A DNA stretch of 64,000 nucleotides from Actinomycetes bacterium (GTDB lineage Bacteria; Actinomycetota; Acidimicrobiia; Acidimicrobiales; Ilumatobacteraceae), in assembly GCA_014190235.1 (NCBI GenBank), contig BJGC01000003.1:1-64000 (forward strand), in the 5' to 3' direction. Of this stretch, positions 52,934-61,824 are shown piece by piece (position 1 is the stretch's first letter; each line of letters opens with the position of its first letter). The position numbers and the translations under genes were made by a program. The notes beneath the pieces were generated by a model. It saw only the letters and a list, made by a program, of their open reading frames with translations, did not search any database and had not been told where the DNA came from.

Positions 52934-53685
52934 GAGCCTCTATCTGGCTGAAGATTTCGTTGAAATAGATCAAGCAAGACGTCCCAATGACGTTGATCAG
53001 CGACAACGTCGTATGCAGGTCGATCGTTGAAAGCGAAACCGTGATGTTTCCCCCAATATCGCTCGAGCCGACCACGTACTCCGGAGTCTTTCATTGCCGC
53101 CTCGCAGCGATCAACCATATCCATTGGCACGTAGTCGTCATGTTCGGCGCAACCGACATAGATTTCGCCTTTTATTTCGCCAAACCGAATGTGCGGAGAA
53201 TCTGCAGCTTCGGTATGTAGTCGAACACCGTAGAACGATGCTGCGGCTCGAACGCGGTCCGCATGTTCTGCAGCGATCCATAATGCAAATGGCCCGCTCA
53301 TGCAGTATCCAACGCAACCAACCCGCGTAGCGTCAGCAACATTGTCTGCATCGGCGTATGCAAACAAGACAGCAGCATCGCGCGCCACCATTTTGTTACC
53401 GATGCCACGCATAAGTTCTGTCATCCGCGCCATTGAGTCTTTGCTAGCGAAGTCCAATTCAAATTCTGATGTTGCGCGGTAATACAGATGGGGCAACATG
53501 ACGTAATAACCCTGCTGCGCAATCGTTCGTGCCATCTGATGCAAGAGCGGTCTTTTGCCTGGAGCATCCATTAAGAACAACACAACAGGAAATTTTGTGG
53601 AGTTGTTGTCTGTCGCGTCAGGATGAACGATATAGACCCCCATTGACCCTTCGCCAGTGTCAATTTCGATGTCTTGCTCAACCAT
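52930..53685 (-). CDS. Dienelactone hydrolase-family protein
   Basis: The protein of about 251 residues has the nucleophile Cys in GCVGYCMSGPFALW, an Asp in CAEHDDYVP and a His in GKHHGFAF, the Cys-Asp-His triad of dienelactone hydrolase. It could open a lactone ring, the product of a Baeyer-Villiger oxidation. The ATG at 53685 lies 4 bp outside the palindrome; the predicted transcription start is near it, so the mRNA is probably leaderless. An upstream extension inside the palindrome is not used. Confidence 0.9.
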   Translation of the reverse strand: MVEQDIEIDTGEGSMGVYIVHPDATDNNSTKFPVVLFLMDAPGKRPLLHQMARTIAQQGYYVMLPHLYYRATSEFELDFASKDSMARMTELMRGIGNKMVARDAAVLFAYADADNVADATRVGCVGYCMSGPFALWIAAEHADRVRAAASFYGVRLHTEAADSPHIRFGEIKGEIYVGCAEHDDYVPMDMVDRCEAAMKDSGVRGRLERYWGKHHGFAFNDRPAYDVVADQRHWDVLLDLFQRNLQPDRGS

Positions 53686-53688
53686 TGC

Positions 53689-53736
53689 GTCAATGTAGCA
53701 CTTTTCGACATCCATGTCGAAAAGTGCTACATTGAC
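53689..53736. promoter_or_regulatory. Perfect 48-bp palindrome with two mirror promoters
   Basis: The arms 53689-53711 and 53714-53736 are exact reverse complements (23 bases each) around the central CC. On the plus strand TCGACA (53705-53710) and TACATT (53728-53733) are 17 bp apart, close to -35/-10 consensus. By symmetry the same promoter exists on the minus strand. The two start codons lie 27-28 bases from the centre, so both mRNAs probably lack a leader. A dimeric repressor such as the TetR protein at 54622 could close both promoters at once. Confidence 0.75.
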
Positions 53737-53740
53737 CCTC

Positions 53741-54610
53741 ATGCCTTCCAATCACGTAATGACAGCAGGCATTCATCTTCCCCAGGCTGGACCTGCTGCA
53801 TCAGGAGATGCCATGACCAGGGCGGCCGTGTTGGCCGAAGAACTTGGATACGCCGACGTATGGGTCAGTGATCATGTGGCAGTTCCGACTGGCGCTGAGT
53901 ACCCGCCGTCTGCCTACATATATGAACCACTAGTCGCATTGACATGGGTTGCGGCGTGTACGCATCGTGTCGGACTTGGCACAACAGTGTTGGTGTTGCC
54001 GATGCGAAATCCTTTGGTGCTTGCCAAGATGGTGGCGTCAATTGATCAGCTCAGCAATGGTCGAATCATTTTGGGAATTGCGGCCGGATGGCTGGAAGCA
54101 GAATTTGATGCACTCGGTGTGCCTTTTGTTGAGCGAGGTGCGCGCACTGATGAGGCAATTGAAATCATGAAACGAGTGTGGACAGATGATCACATCACGG
54201 CAGATTTTCCGGTACACGGTGCACGGTTTGTGTCGATGCGAACCAAACCACAACCAAGTGGTCATGTACCGCTGTGGGTAGGTGGGCATGCTGATGTCGC
54301 GTTAGCGCGTGCGATTCGCGTGGGCGATGGTTGGCACGGAGCATTCTTGTCGCCTGAGCAGACAGGGCGACGAGTCAAGAAACTTCGCGCTGAAAGACCA
54401 GAATCTAATTTTCAGATTTCAATGCGAACGCGATGGGATGCCCTAGAGGACGACCACGACATTATTTTGGCTGAGATTGATCATTATCAAGAAGTTGGCG
54501 TGACGCATCTTGTTCCTGAACCACGTCAAAGAACAGCAGATGGTTATCTCCGCGCAATTGAAGCCCAAGCAGATGTACTTCGCCGTGCAGGCGTAACAAT
54601 GACGGAATAG
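53741..54610 (+). CDS. LLM-class F420-dependent oxidoreductase
   Basis: The protein of 289 residues is a luciferase-like TIM-barrel enzyme (ELGYADVWVSDHV, VGLGTTVLVLPMRNPLVLAK, GRIILGIAAGW), distinct from the copy at 51262. It is probably F420-dependent. The ATG at 53741 lies 5 bp outside the palindrome and close to the predicted transcription start, so translation is likely leaderless. It leads the plus-strand operon. Confidence 0.92.
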   Translation: MPSNHVMTAGIHLPQAGPAASGDAMTRAAVLAEELGYADVWVSDHVAVPTGAEYPPSAYIYEPLVALTWVAACTHRVGLGTTVLVLPMRNPLVLAKMVASIDQLSNGRIILGIAAGWLEAEFDALGVPFVERGARTDEAIEIMKRVWTDDHITADFPVHGARFVSMRTKPQPSGHVPLWVGGHADVALARAIRVGDGWHGAFLSPEQTGRRVKKLRAERPESNFQISMRTRWDALEDDHDIILAEIDHYQEVGVTHLVPEPRQRTADGYLRAIEAQADVLRRAGVTMTE

Positions 54611-54621
54611 ACGAGAGAATC

Positions 54622-55335
54622 ATGGTGAGTCGTGTGCAAAAACAAAAAGTAGTCACTTCAGAAATCACGCGTGGTGGATGGGTGGCAAGTGGTGTCGCCG
54701 CAGAACGCCGGGCAACATCTGATACATCACAAACAATAAAAGCAAAACGAACACGGCAGAATTTACTTGATGCGGCGCGTCTTACTTTTGCAGAGTACGG
54801 ATACACCCAAGCGACGGTAGAACAGATCGTTGCGACAGCAGGCGTGGCACGCGGAAGCTTCTACACATATTTTGAATCAAAGTTAGATATCTTTCGCCAT
54901 CTTGTTGCATTGATTGATAAAACTATTGAGCGTGAGGTTGTGTCGTTTGAGCGCCGTCGCAGCGGGAATCCCATCGACAATCTTCTCATCTCGAACCGCA
55001 ACTACCTTGCTGTCGTTCGTGCCAATGCGGACCTCTATCGTCTTGTCGAAGAGGTGGCCGCTCAAGATAGTTCTGTGAATGCGGCACGTATTCGTTCGAG
55101 GCGCGAACATATTTCTCGTGTGGCAAGTTCAATTCGGCGTTGGCAGTCGCATGGTTTGGCCGACTCCACCATTGACGCAATCACGACGGCTACCGCTCTT
55201 GTGTCAATGCTTTCAGGTGTTGCCCAGTGGTTGCAGATGAGCGATGTAACAATTTCTGATCACGATGCAGTGGAGTCTTTGACAAAGATCTGGATCAGTG
55301 CGTGCGGATTACAGGCAGGAGCAGTGCCGCCGTGA
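54622..55335 (+). CDS. TetR-family regulator
   Basis: The 237-residue protein has a long basic N-terminus and a TetR helix-turn-helix (TVEQIVATAGVARGSFYTYF, about 75-94), followed by a helical ligand domain. It is the second gene of the operon that starts at the palindrome, so autoregulation and control of the divergent operon are likely. The acyl-CoA or ketone product of the pathway may be its inducer. It overlaps the next gene by GTGA. Confidence 0.92.
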   Translation: MVSRVQKQKVVTSEITRGGWVASGVAAERRATSDTSQTIKAKRTRQNLLDAARLTFAEYGYTQATVEQIVATAGVARGSFYTYFESKLDIFRHLVALIDKTIEREVVSFERRRSGNPIDNLLISNRNYLAVVRANADLYRLVEEVAAQDSSVNAARIRSRREHISRVASSIRRWQSHGLADSTIDAITTATALVSMLSGVAQWLQMSDVTISDHDAVESLTKIWISACGLQAGAVPP

Positions 55336-56591
55336 AAAGTATTCCAACGCAAGCATCAGTGCGCACAGCAGTTGATCAGTGGATCTCGTCGACATGGGAT
55401 CCCAACATGGGATTGCTTGCATGGCGAGAAGAATTCGTATCGTCAGGATGGGCAGTTCCATCGTGGCCGGAGCAATGGCACGGACGCGGCTTGCCGGCGT
55501 GGGCCGATGCCGTTGTGGCAGATGCACTGCGAGCAGCGGGTGCAGTAGGTCAGCCGCTTGGCGGAGGAATGTCACTCGCTGCGCCAACACTTTTGGAACA
55601 CGGATCAGATGAACTACGAACACGTTTGCTTCGTCCAACATTGACGGGCGAACTCACGTGGTGTCAGTTATTTAGCGAGCCAGGGGCCGGATCTGATCTT
55701 GCAAGTCTGACAACAACTGCAGTACAGGATGGCGACGAATGGATCGTCAACGGGCAGAAGGTATGGAACACCAGCGCACACCATGCTGATTTGGGCATGC
55801 TTGTTGTGCGCACTTCTTGGGACGTTCCCAAACATCAAGGAATTTCGTACTTTGTATTACCAATGCATCAGTCGGGTGTCGACGTGCGTCCAATTAGGCA
55901 GATGAATCAGCACTCGTCGTTTAATGAGGTGTTTATGACGAATGCACGAATTCCTGCCGACCATCTCGTAGGTCAGTTAAATGATGGTTGGCGAATCGCG
56001 CGCACAACATTGTCCCATGAGCGCGGTTTTGCAACAATGCGCCGACCGCAATTTGGCAAATCAGGTTCTCCAATTGGTCGCACACTGGCAGAAGCAGAAG
56101 CAGAAGCCCACGAACATTTTCAGACGTATGTGTGGTATCCGCAGCGTGCAGGTCGCGCTGATCTGGTGATTAGCCGAGCGCAAACTGTTGGTGCCCATGT
56201 CGATCCATTGGTGCGTCAAGAAATTGCGCGACTGCATTCTTTCGTCAAAGCAAACGAGTGGACAGCAGCACGCGCCCGAGCAGCCAGAGCGCTCGGACGT
56301 CCTCCAGGGCCAGAGGGCTCATTAGGCAAACTTGCTGCCTCAGAAGTGGCGCGACGAGCAGCGGTCGTGCATGCACTCATTTCGGGAGCAAGCGCAATGT
56401 TGTGTGATGGACCCGATGTCCTTGATGCTGTGATTGCAGAGGTACTGGTATCGACCCCAGCGCAATCAATCGCTGGAGGCACCGACGAGATTCAGCGCTC
56501 GATTATTAGTGAAAAGATTTTGGGTCTTCCGCGCGACCCTGTCACTGATACAGATCGAGCATTTCGCGATGTGGTGCAGGGGTATTCCTGA
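55332..56591 (+). CDS. Acyl-CoA dehydrogenase-family protein
   Basis: The protein of 419 residues has the ACAD signatures CQLFSEPGAGSDLASL and the C-terminal AQSIAGGTDEIQRSIISEKI. It uses FAD to oxidise an acyl-CoA. The GTG at 55332 overlaps the TetR stop, so it is preferred over the upstream ATG. In the divergon it would feed the enoyl-CoA hydratase. Confidence 0.92.
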   Translation: MKSIPTQASVRTAVDQWISSTWDPNMGLLAWREEFVSSGWAVPSWPEQWHGRGLPAWADAVVADALRAAGAVGQPLGGGMSLAAPTLLEHGSDELRTRLLRPTLTGELTWCQLFSEPGAGSDLASLTTTAVQDGDEWIVNGQKVWNTSAHHADLGMLVVRTSWDVPKHQGISYFVLPMHQSGVDVRPIRQMNQHSSFNEVFMTNARIPADHLVGQLNDGWRIARTTLSHERGFATMRRPQFGKSGSPIGRTLAEAEAEAHEHFQTYVWYPQRAGRADLVISRAQTVGAHVDPLVRQEIARLHSFVKANEWTAARARAARALGRPPGPEGSLGKLAASEVARRAAVVHALISGASAMLCDGPDVLDAVIAEVLVSTPAQSIAGGTDEIQRSIISEKILGLPRDPVTDTDRAFRDVVQGYS

Positions 56592-56649
56592 GTTTCTTCA
56601 CGTGTTCCCCAACAGGATTTGACTGAAACTCTGGCACTAGTCTGAGGTC

Positions 56650-57081
56650 ATGCCCCAAAATATAAACTCTTTATCTGTTGAGTATCTTTTTACGATTAAT
56701 GCAACTCTCGCTGACCCGGTGGTGATTCCAAATGGTCCACTCGGTACGAGAGTGATCGTGCCCGTGACGGGCGGAACATTTAGCGGTCCACGAGCAAGCG
56801 GAACCATTGCAAGTGTTGGCGCCGACTGGTTGACAATGCGAGGCAACGGTACAGCGCAACTTGATGTTCGTATTATTTTGACAACTGATGACGGTGCGTC
56901 TATTTATATGACATACACCGGAGTGATGGCGCCTGGTGCGGATGGACCACAGATCGTGACGGCTCCTTTGTTTCAAGCAGGCGACGAGCGATATGCGTGG
57001 CTCAACGACATTCAAGCAGTTGCGATCGGAAAACCAGGTCAAAATCGCGTCGACTACGAAGTGTATAAAGTGATTGGTTGA
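56650..57081 (+). CDS. DUF3237-family protein
   Basis: The 143-residue protein has the DUF3237 pattern (SVEYLFTINATLADP, GGTFSGPRASGTIASVGADW, YMTYTGVM). The fold is a beta-barrel of unknown activity, often near monooxygenase genes. It is coupled to the monooxygenase gene by TGATG. Confidence 0.85.
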   Translation: MPQNINSLSVEYLFTINATLADPVVIPNGPLGTRVIVPVTGGTFSGPRASGTIASVGADWLTMRGNGTAQLDVRIILTTDDGASIYMTYTGVMAPGADGPQIVTAPLFQAGDERYAWLNDIQAVAIGKPGQNRVDYEVYKVIG

Positions 57082-58904
57082 TGCCGCAGATGTCATCAAC
57101 GACAGATCAACAACTGCAGAGCGATCCTCCTTTCGATCCCGATGCGTTACGACTAAAATATCGCCAAGAGCGCGACAAGCGTGTACGCGTTGACGGCAAT
57201 GAGCAGTACCAAGATGTTGTTGGTGATTTTGCCCACTATCTCAACGACCCATATGTCGAGCCATTAGTGCGCGAACCGTTGTATGACGACGTTGAAGTTG
57301 TCATCATCGGCGGTGGATTCGGTGGCTTGCTGACAGGAGCACGTCTGCGCGAAGCAGGTATTCAAGATTTGCGAGTCATTGAAAAGGGTGGAGATTTTGG
57401 AGGAACGTGGTACTGGAACAGATACCCAGGGGCCGCATGCGACGTGGAGTCGTATATCTACCTGCCACTTCTTGAGGAATTGGGCTATATCCCAAAGGAA
57501 AAATACACCCATGCTCCCGAGATTTTAAAACACAGTCGTGCGATTGGCGAGCACTTTGACTTGTACCGTAACGCGTGTTTTCAAACAGAAGTAACAGAGG
57601 TGCGTTGGGATGACGATGCACAGCGGTGGATTATTTCAACAAATCGTGATGATCGAATGCGTGCACGATTTGTCTGCATGGCAAATGGTCCGTTGCACCG
57701 TCCAAAGCTTCCCGGAATTGCTGGAGTCGAAACATATCGTGGGCATTCATTCCACACCAGTCGTTGGGATTATGACTACACAGGCGGAACATCTGATGGT
57801 GGCTTGTCGAGACTTGCCGGAAAGCGCATCGGAATCATCGGCACTGGTGCAACGGCTGTGCAATGTGTCCCGCATATTGGAGCCGCAGCCGGAGAACTCT
57901 TTGTTTTTCAGCGCACACCATCATCAATTGATGTGCGTAATAACCGCGACACCGATCCAGCATGGGCAAAATCACTAGAGCCTGGTTGGCAAAAGCGACG
58001 GATGGAGAACTTCAACAACTTGGTATCGGGAATTCCTGAATCTGAAGATCTCGTAGGGGACGGCTGGACCGACATCATTGGCAAGTTGCTTGTGATGGTC
58101 CGCAACAATGCGAATGCAGATTTTTCTCCAGAAGGTCTTGCACAAACAATGGAACTTGCTGATTTTGAAAAAATGGAACAGATACGTTCCCGAGTTGATC
58201 AGATTGTTCATGACAACTCCACCGCAGAAGCGCTGAAGCCCTATTACCGACAGTTCTGCAAGCGACCATGTTTCCACGACGAGTACTTGCAGACATTCAC
58301 CCGCCCCAATGTGACGCTTGTCGATACCGCTGGACAAGGTGTTGACCGCATCACCGAACGCGGAATCGTCGCCAACGGCGTGGAGTATGAACTGGACTGC
58401 ATTATCTACGCCACGGGTTTTGAAGTTGGAACAGAGTATTCAAGACGAGCCGGCTATGAGATCATCGGTCGAGATGGCATCACATTGACAGAAAAATGGG
58501 CTGACGGCGCTTCGACTTTTCATGGTTTCCACACACGTGGATTTCCGAACTGCTTTATTATTAGCAATCTTCAGTCTGGGTTCACAGTGAATTTCCCACA
58601 TATGCTCAGCGAGCAGGCAACTCACCTTGGATACATTCTGAGTCATGCGGAAAAAAATGGCATCACCAGAATTGAAACAACAAAAAAAGCAGAAGACGAA
58701 TGGGTGCAAAAAATTATTTCGCTATCGCAAATGAATGTTAAGTTTTTGGAGTCCTGCACTCCTGGTTATTACAACAACGAGGGAAAACCCAGTGATCGGG
58801 CAATACAAAACGGATCATTTGGCGGGGGATCAGTAGCGTTTATTCAACTTCTTGAAAACTGGCGTGCAGACAAAAGCTTTGCCGGTCTTGAACTAACTAA
58901 GTAG
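57081..58904 (+). CDS. Flavin-containing Baeyer-Villiger monooxygenase
   Basis: The protein of about 607 residues has the FAD Rossmann motif at about 77-82 (GGGFGG), the Baeyer-Villiger fingerprint YRGHSFHTSRWDY and the NADPH motif GTGATAVQC. It inserts oxygen next to a ketone to give an ester or lactone. Its length and long N-terminal extension fit cyclopentadecanone/steroid-type enzymes. The ATG at 57081 is preferred. It is the last gene of the operon and likely the key oxidative step. Confidence 0.93.
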   Translation: MPQMSSTTDQQLQSDPPFDPDALRLKYRQERDKRVRVDGNEQYQDVVGDFAHYLNDPYVEPLVREPLYDDVEVVIIGGGFGGLLTGARLREAGIQDLRVIEKGGDFGGTWYWNRYPGAACDVESYIYLPLLEELGYIPKEKYTHAPEILKHSRAIGEHFDLYRNACFQTEVTEVRWDDDAQRWIISTNRDDRMRARFVCMANGPLHRPKLPGIAGVETYRGHSFHTSRWDYDYTGGTSDGGLSRLAGKRIGIIGTGATAVQCVPHIGAAAGELFVFQRTPSSIDVRNNRDTDPAWAKSLEPGWQKRRMENFNNLVSGIPESEDLVGDGWTDIIGKLLVMVRNNANADFSPEGLAQTMELADFEKMEQIRSRVDQIVHDNSTAEALKPYYRQFCKRPCFHDEYLQTFTRPNVTLVDTAGQGVDRITERGIVANGVEYELDCIIYATGFEVGTEYSRRAGYEIIGRDGITLTEKWADGASTFHGFHTRGFPNCFIISNLQSGFTVNFPHMLSEQATHLGYILSHAEKNGITRIETTKKAEDEWVQKIISLSQMNVKFLESCTPGYYNNEGKPSDRAIQNGSFGGGSVAFIQLLENWRADKSFAGLELTK

Positions 58905-58909
58905 AAAAA

Positions 58910-59704
58910 TTATTTCTGTGGCGTCAAAGACGCAAGGGTCAGCGTGATGTCTTCGGTGTAGTGAATTGCGCCGATAATTGAATCATTTTTAATATCGGCG
59001 ACTCGGTGCATTTTTATGATGAGTCCGTCTGATGGGCGAAGCCAGAGAGTGACCGTGGAGATACCGCTTGATTTTTTTCCGGCGACATCGGTTGCTGTGA
59101 CGATGACAGTATCGACTACGTCTTTGCCAACCAAAAGACTTTCTTTTCCGACAAGTTTGGCGGTACGCGAGTTCACAGTGTCAGCCCCGGTACATATTGA
59201 TGTCATTGAAGTCGTTGAGGTGGGAGAAGGCAAGACCACCGCAACTGGTTCGCAGATGAAAGTTCTCTTGTCGTGAACTTTAAAAAAAATGTGATCAGTG
59301 GTGGACTGTGACTCAGTAAGGTCGTCATTTATCCAGCACCATATATTGGTATCGGAGCGCCGCTCAAAGACGTCCCATCGCCAATCAAATCCACATTTTG
59401 ATGCCGTAATCGTGATTGCAGACTCTGCTGGATAAATATGGCTTTCGGTGAGCGGACCATCGAGGGCTTCACGACCATTTGTGATGTATGTGTAAACGCC
59501 CTCTGGGATAACAGCATGGCGGGCGCTAAGACCAGCATCGGTGGGGCCGGCCATTGTCGTAGACGCCCGAGCCCGATAGTCATTTAGGGCATCGTTCACG
59601 CTCACCACGGACGGGTCAAGAGATATCCACCACCACCCCCCGCAGGCGAGCAGCACAGCAATAATAACAATCCCCCCAAGCCAGCCGCGCCGAGAAAGAC
59701 CCAT
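58910..59704 (-). CDS. Membrane-anchored protein, unknown function
   Basis: The 264-residue protein has an N-terminal membrane helix (WLGGIVIIAVLLACGGWWW, about 8-26) and an extracytoplasmic domain with several Cys residues and acidic stretches. No family is recognised. It is oriented towards the monooxygenase gene, with only 5 bp between the ends. The SDTNIWCW and ICTGADTV segments may form disulfides. Confidence 0.6.
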   Translation of the reverse strand: MGLSRRGWLGGIVIIAVLLACGGWWWISLDPSVVSVNDALNDYRARASTTMAGPTDAGLSARHAVIPEGVYTYITNGREALDGPLTESHIYPAESAITITASKCGFDWRWDVFERRSDTNIWCWINDDLTESQSTTDHIFFKVHDKRTFICEPVAVVLPSPTSTTSMTSICTGADTVNSRTAKLVGKESLLVGKDVVDTVIVTATDVAGKKSSGISTVTLWLRPSDGLIIKMHRVADIKNDSIIGAIHYTEDITLTLASLTPQK

Positions 59705-59767
59705 AGACGCCAGTATTGCCCAGAAATAGACGGGTCAAGGCTTAATCCGCTGTTCATGAATGGCCCC

Positions 59768-59796
59768 TTGTGTGGATCTGTATATAGGTGTACAAT
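59768..59796 (+). promoter_or_regulatory. Probable promoter of the repeat-protein gene
   Basis: TTGTGT (59768-59773) and TACAAT (59791-59796) are 17 bp apart. A start about 7 bp later leaves a leader of roughly 30 bases that ends in the ribosome site AAGGGGAG at 59821-59828, 6 bp before the ATG at 59835. Confidence 0.55.
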
Positions 59797-59834
59797 TATC
59801 TAATAATGAGTCCGATAGTTAAGGGGAGAAGACA

Positions 59835-60920
59835 ATGAAGACAATGAAGACACTAGTGATCTCGGCAGTCGCAGTTCTCGGTCTGCTGGCCACAACACAG
59901 GTTGCCAATGCATCTTCGCATGTAAAGGCGACAAAAAAGCAAACCGTCAAGTTCAGCGTGACTGGCGATTGCAAAGACGAAGAAGAAATGATCGAGGGTG
60001 AGTCGAAAGACGATTGCAAGATTGTTGTGAAAATTTCACCGACAACCCCAACTCGATCTGCAATTCTAGAACAGCTCAATGATGATGATGAGTGGGATGA
60101 AGTTTCTACTGCAAAGTCAAAGTCTGGCAAGATTACGTTTTCGATTGATGCAACAGACGAAGACGATGCCTGGCTCGATGGCGACTTCACCTTTCGGGTC
60201 ACTGTAAAAAAATCTGGCACCAATAAGGCAGTTGAGTCTGACGAATACACGTTTACTTTCACCCCTGCTGAATCAACAGACGAAGATTCTGATTCTAGTT
60301 CTGGCTCCGGAAGTGCGAAGCAGAAGGGCAAGTCAACCGGTAATACAAAACTAGATTCCGTTCTTGACAAAATGGACGACAAGAACACCACATTTGACGA
60401 CAATTGCGAGAAGTCATTTGGGGCAGATTGCAAATTGATGTTTACAACAACTGGGCCAAACTGGGCCAAACTGTCTGCTGCAAAATGGCAACCAATGTGT
60501 GAGAAGTTGCTCAAGCAAACTGCGGCTAATTGCAAGTTGATGTATGGCGCAACAGCCCCACCTCCTGGCTCAAACAATCAGCCAAGTTCGGGTGGCTCAA
60601 ACAATCAGCCAAGTTCGGGTGGCTCAAACAATCAGCCAAGTTCGGGTGGCTCAAACAATCAGCCAAGTTCGGGTGGCTCAAACATAAAAATTACGGAAGC
60701 AGACATCAAAAAGGCATGTACTGCTGCAGGGATTACGAATTGTGACTCCGTCATCAAATTGTTGTTGGGTCCCACACCGCCGAGCCAGGCAGACATGACC
60801 AAGTTACTCGGAAGCAAGATGGACGCATTTTTCAAGGCGATGCCTCAACAGCCAAGTTCGGGTGGCTCAAACAATCAGCCAAGTTCGGGTGGCTCAAGCA
60901 ACACTCAACCAATAAAGTAG
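59835..60920 (+). CDS. Secreted Cys-containing protein with Ser-Gly-Asn-Gln-Pro repeats
   Basis: The 361-residue protein has a signal peptide (cleavage likely after Ala26), an acidic beta-rich domain (about 30-150), a Ser/Gly linker, a small Cys-containing helical domain (about 170-235), then SSGGSNNQP repeats, a second Cys-containing helical segment (ITEADIKKACTAAGIT) and more repeats. No family is recognised. The strong ribosome site and promoter suggest high expression. It is likely to be exported; the repeats may be a wall-spanning linker. Confidence 0.75.
   Translation: MKTMKTLVISAVAVLGLLATTQVANASSHVKATKKQTVKFSVTGDCKDEEEMIEGESKDDCKIVVKISPTTPTRSAILEQLNDDDEWDEVSTAKSKSGKITFSIDATDEDDAWLDGDFTFRVTVKKSGTNKAVESDEYTFTFTPAESTDEDSDSSSGSGSAKQKGKSTGNTKLDSVLDKMDDKNTTFDDNCEKSFGADCKLMFTTTGPNWAKLSAAKWQPMCEKLLKQTAANCKLMYGATAPPPGSNNQPSSGGSNNQPSSGGSNNQPSSGGSNNQPSSGGSNIKITEADIKKACTAAGITNCDSVIKLLLGPTPPSQADMTKLLGSKMDAFFKAMPQQPSSGGSNNQPSSGGSSNTQPIK
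60567..60674 (+). repeat. Four exact 27-bp tandem repeats
   Basis: The unit GGCTCAAACAATCAGCCAAG plus TTCGGGT occurs four times without a mismatch (60567, 60594, 60621, 60648) and again around 60850-60890. It encodes GSNNQPSSG. Exact identity points to recent slippage or recombination and probable copy-number variation. Confidence 0.9.
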
Positions 60921-60960
60921 AAAAATCTCGTCTGTAGGGACGAACACACCACTCTTGGGT

Positions 60961-60992
60961 GGAGTTAACAAGTCAAGTGGCTTGCTAACTCC
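60961..60992 (+). terminator. Hairpin terminator
   Basis: GGAGTTA-A-CAAG pairs with CTTG-C-TAACTCC, an 11-bp stem with one mismatch, followed by a CCTTTG stretch. It lies 40 bp after the repeat-protein gene. Confidence 0.65.
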
Positions 60993-61030
60993 ATCCTTTG
61001 TGCGTAATGGGGGAACGGTACGATTTGTAG

Positions 61031-61774
61031 ATGACGGCTGACGAGAATACACATCGTGCAAAAGATGTTGTCGGACTGCTTGAGGGTTTGTCGACTACGC
61101 GCGCGATTCGTCGTTATGTTGATGAACCAATTCCAGAAGGCGTGTTGCGAGACATCATGTTCGCAGCGACCAGGGCACCGAGCGGATCAAATCGGCAGCC
61201 TTTTCGGTTTCTTGTTCTCACTGATTCAGCCGTCGCGCAACAAGCAAAAGCGCTTATCGCAGTTGGTGCACAAAAGATGTGGGCCCAAAAACGTGTCAAT
61301 GATGGTTATGACGTCGGTACCGGAATTCAAGCAGATTCACCAAAATCACGAATGGCAAATGTCATGCAAGAATATGTAGACAACTTTGAGCGGGTACCAG
61401 TTTTGGTGTTGGCGTGTCTCGTGCGATACCGCGAACCAACACCGTCGGAAGGTGCGTCGGTGTATCCGGCGTGCCAAAATATTTTATTAGCGGCGCGCGC
61501 ACTTGGTTATGGTGGAGTCTTGACAGGTTTCCAAGGTTTCGCGGAAACAGAGTTGCGGGAAATTCTGCATATTCCAGATGACACTGCATTGGCTGGCGCG
61601 ATCACGCTCGGGAAACCCGTTGGTCATCATGGTCCGGTGCGACGATTTCCGATGGATGAACTGATCTATGGCGACCAGTGGGGAACATCTCCGCTGTGGG
61701 CAATAGATCCACCTGGCACTGCTGTGATGGCGCGTCGGACCCCGGCAGAAAATCCGACAGTCACCAAGAAGTAG
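61031..61774 (+). CDS. Nitroreductase-family protein
   Basis: The 247-residue flavoprotein has the FMN-binding start TTRAIRRYVDEPIPEGVL and APSGSNRQPFRFLVL, then the GYGGVLTGF motif. It reduces nitro groups or related substrates with NAD(P)H. The family dimerises. The gene has no close operon partner. Confidence 0.92.
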   Translation: MTADENTHRAKDVVGLLEGLSTTRAIRRYVDEPIPEGVLRDIMFAATRAPSGSNRQPFRFLVLTDSAVAQQAKALIAVGAQKMWAQKRVNDGYDVGTGIQADSPKSRMANVMQEYVDNFERVPVLVLACLVRYREPTPSEGASVYPACQNILLAARALGYGGVLTGFQGFAETELREILHIPDDTALAGAITLGKPVGHHGPVRRFPMDELIYGDQWGTSPLWAIDPPGTAVMARRTPAENPTVTKK

Positions 61775-61824
61775 TGTTGGCACAACTCATCTTTTGAGCT
61801 TGAGCATCTGGGGGGATGACCAAC

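Noticed and set aside
56585-56636. A terminator after the acyl-CoA dehydrogenase gene
   Set aside because: GAGTTTC and GAAACTC can pair, but the loop is about 30 bases long and there is no U-tract; the operon probably continues to the monooxygenase.
59819-60577. A 252-residue Ser-rich frame on the minus strand
   Set aside because: It is the mirror of the acidic secreted protein, which has a promoter, ribosome site and signal peptide.
60567-60674. A CRISPR array
   Set aside because: The 27-bp units are contiguous, without spacers, and are translated.
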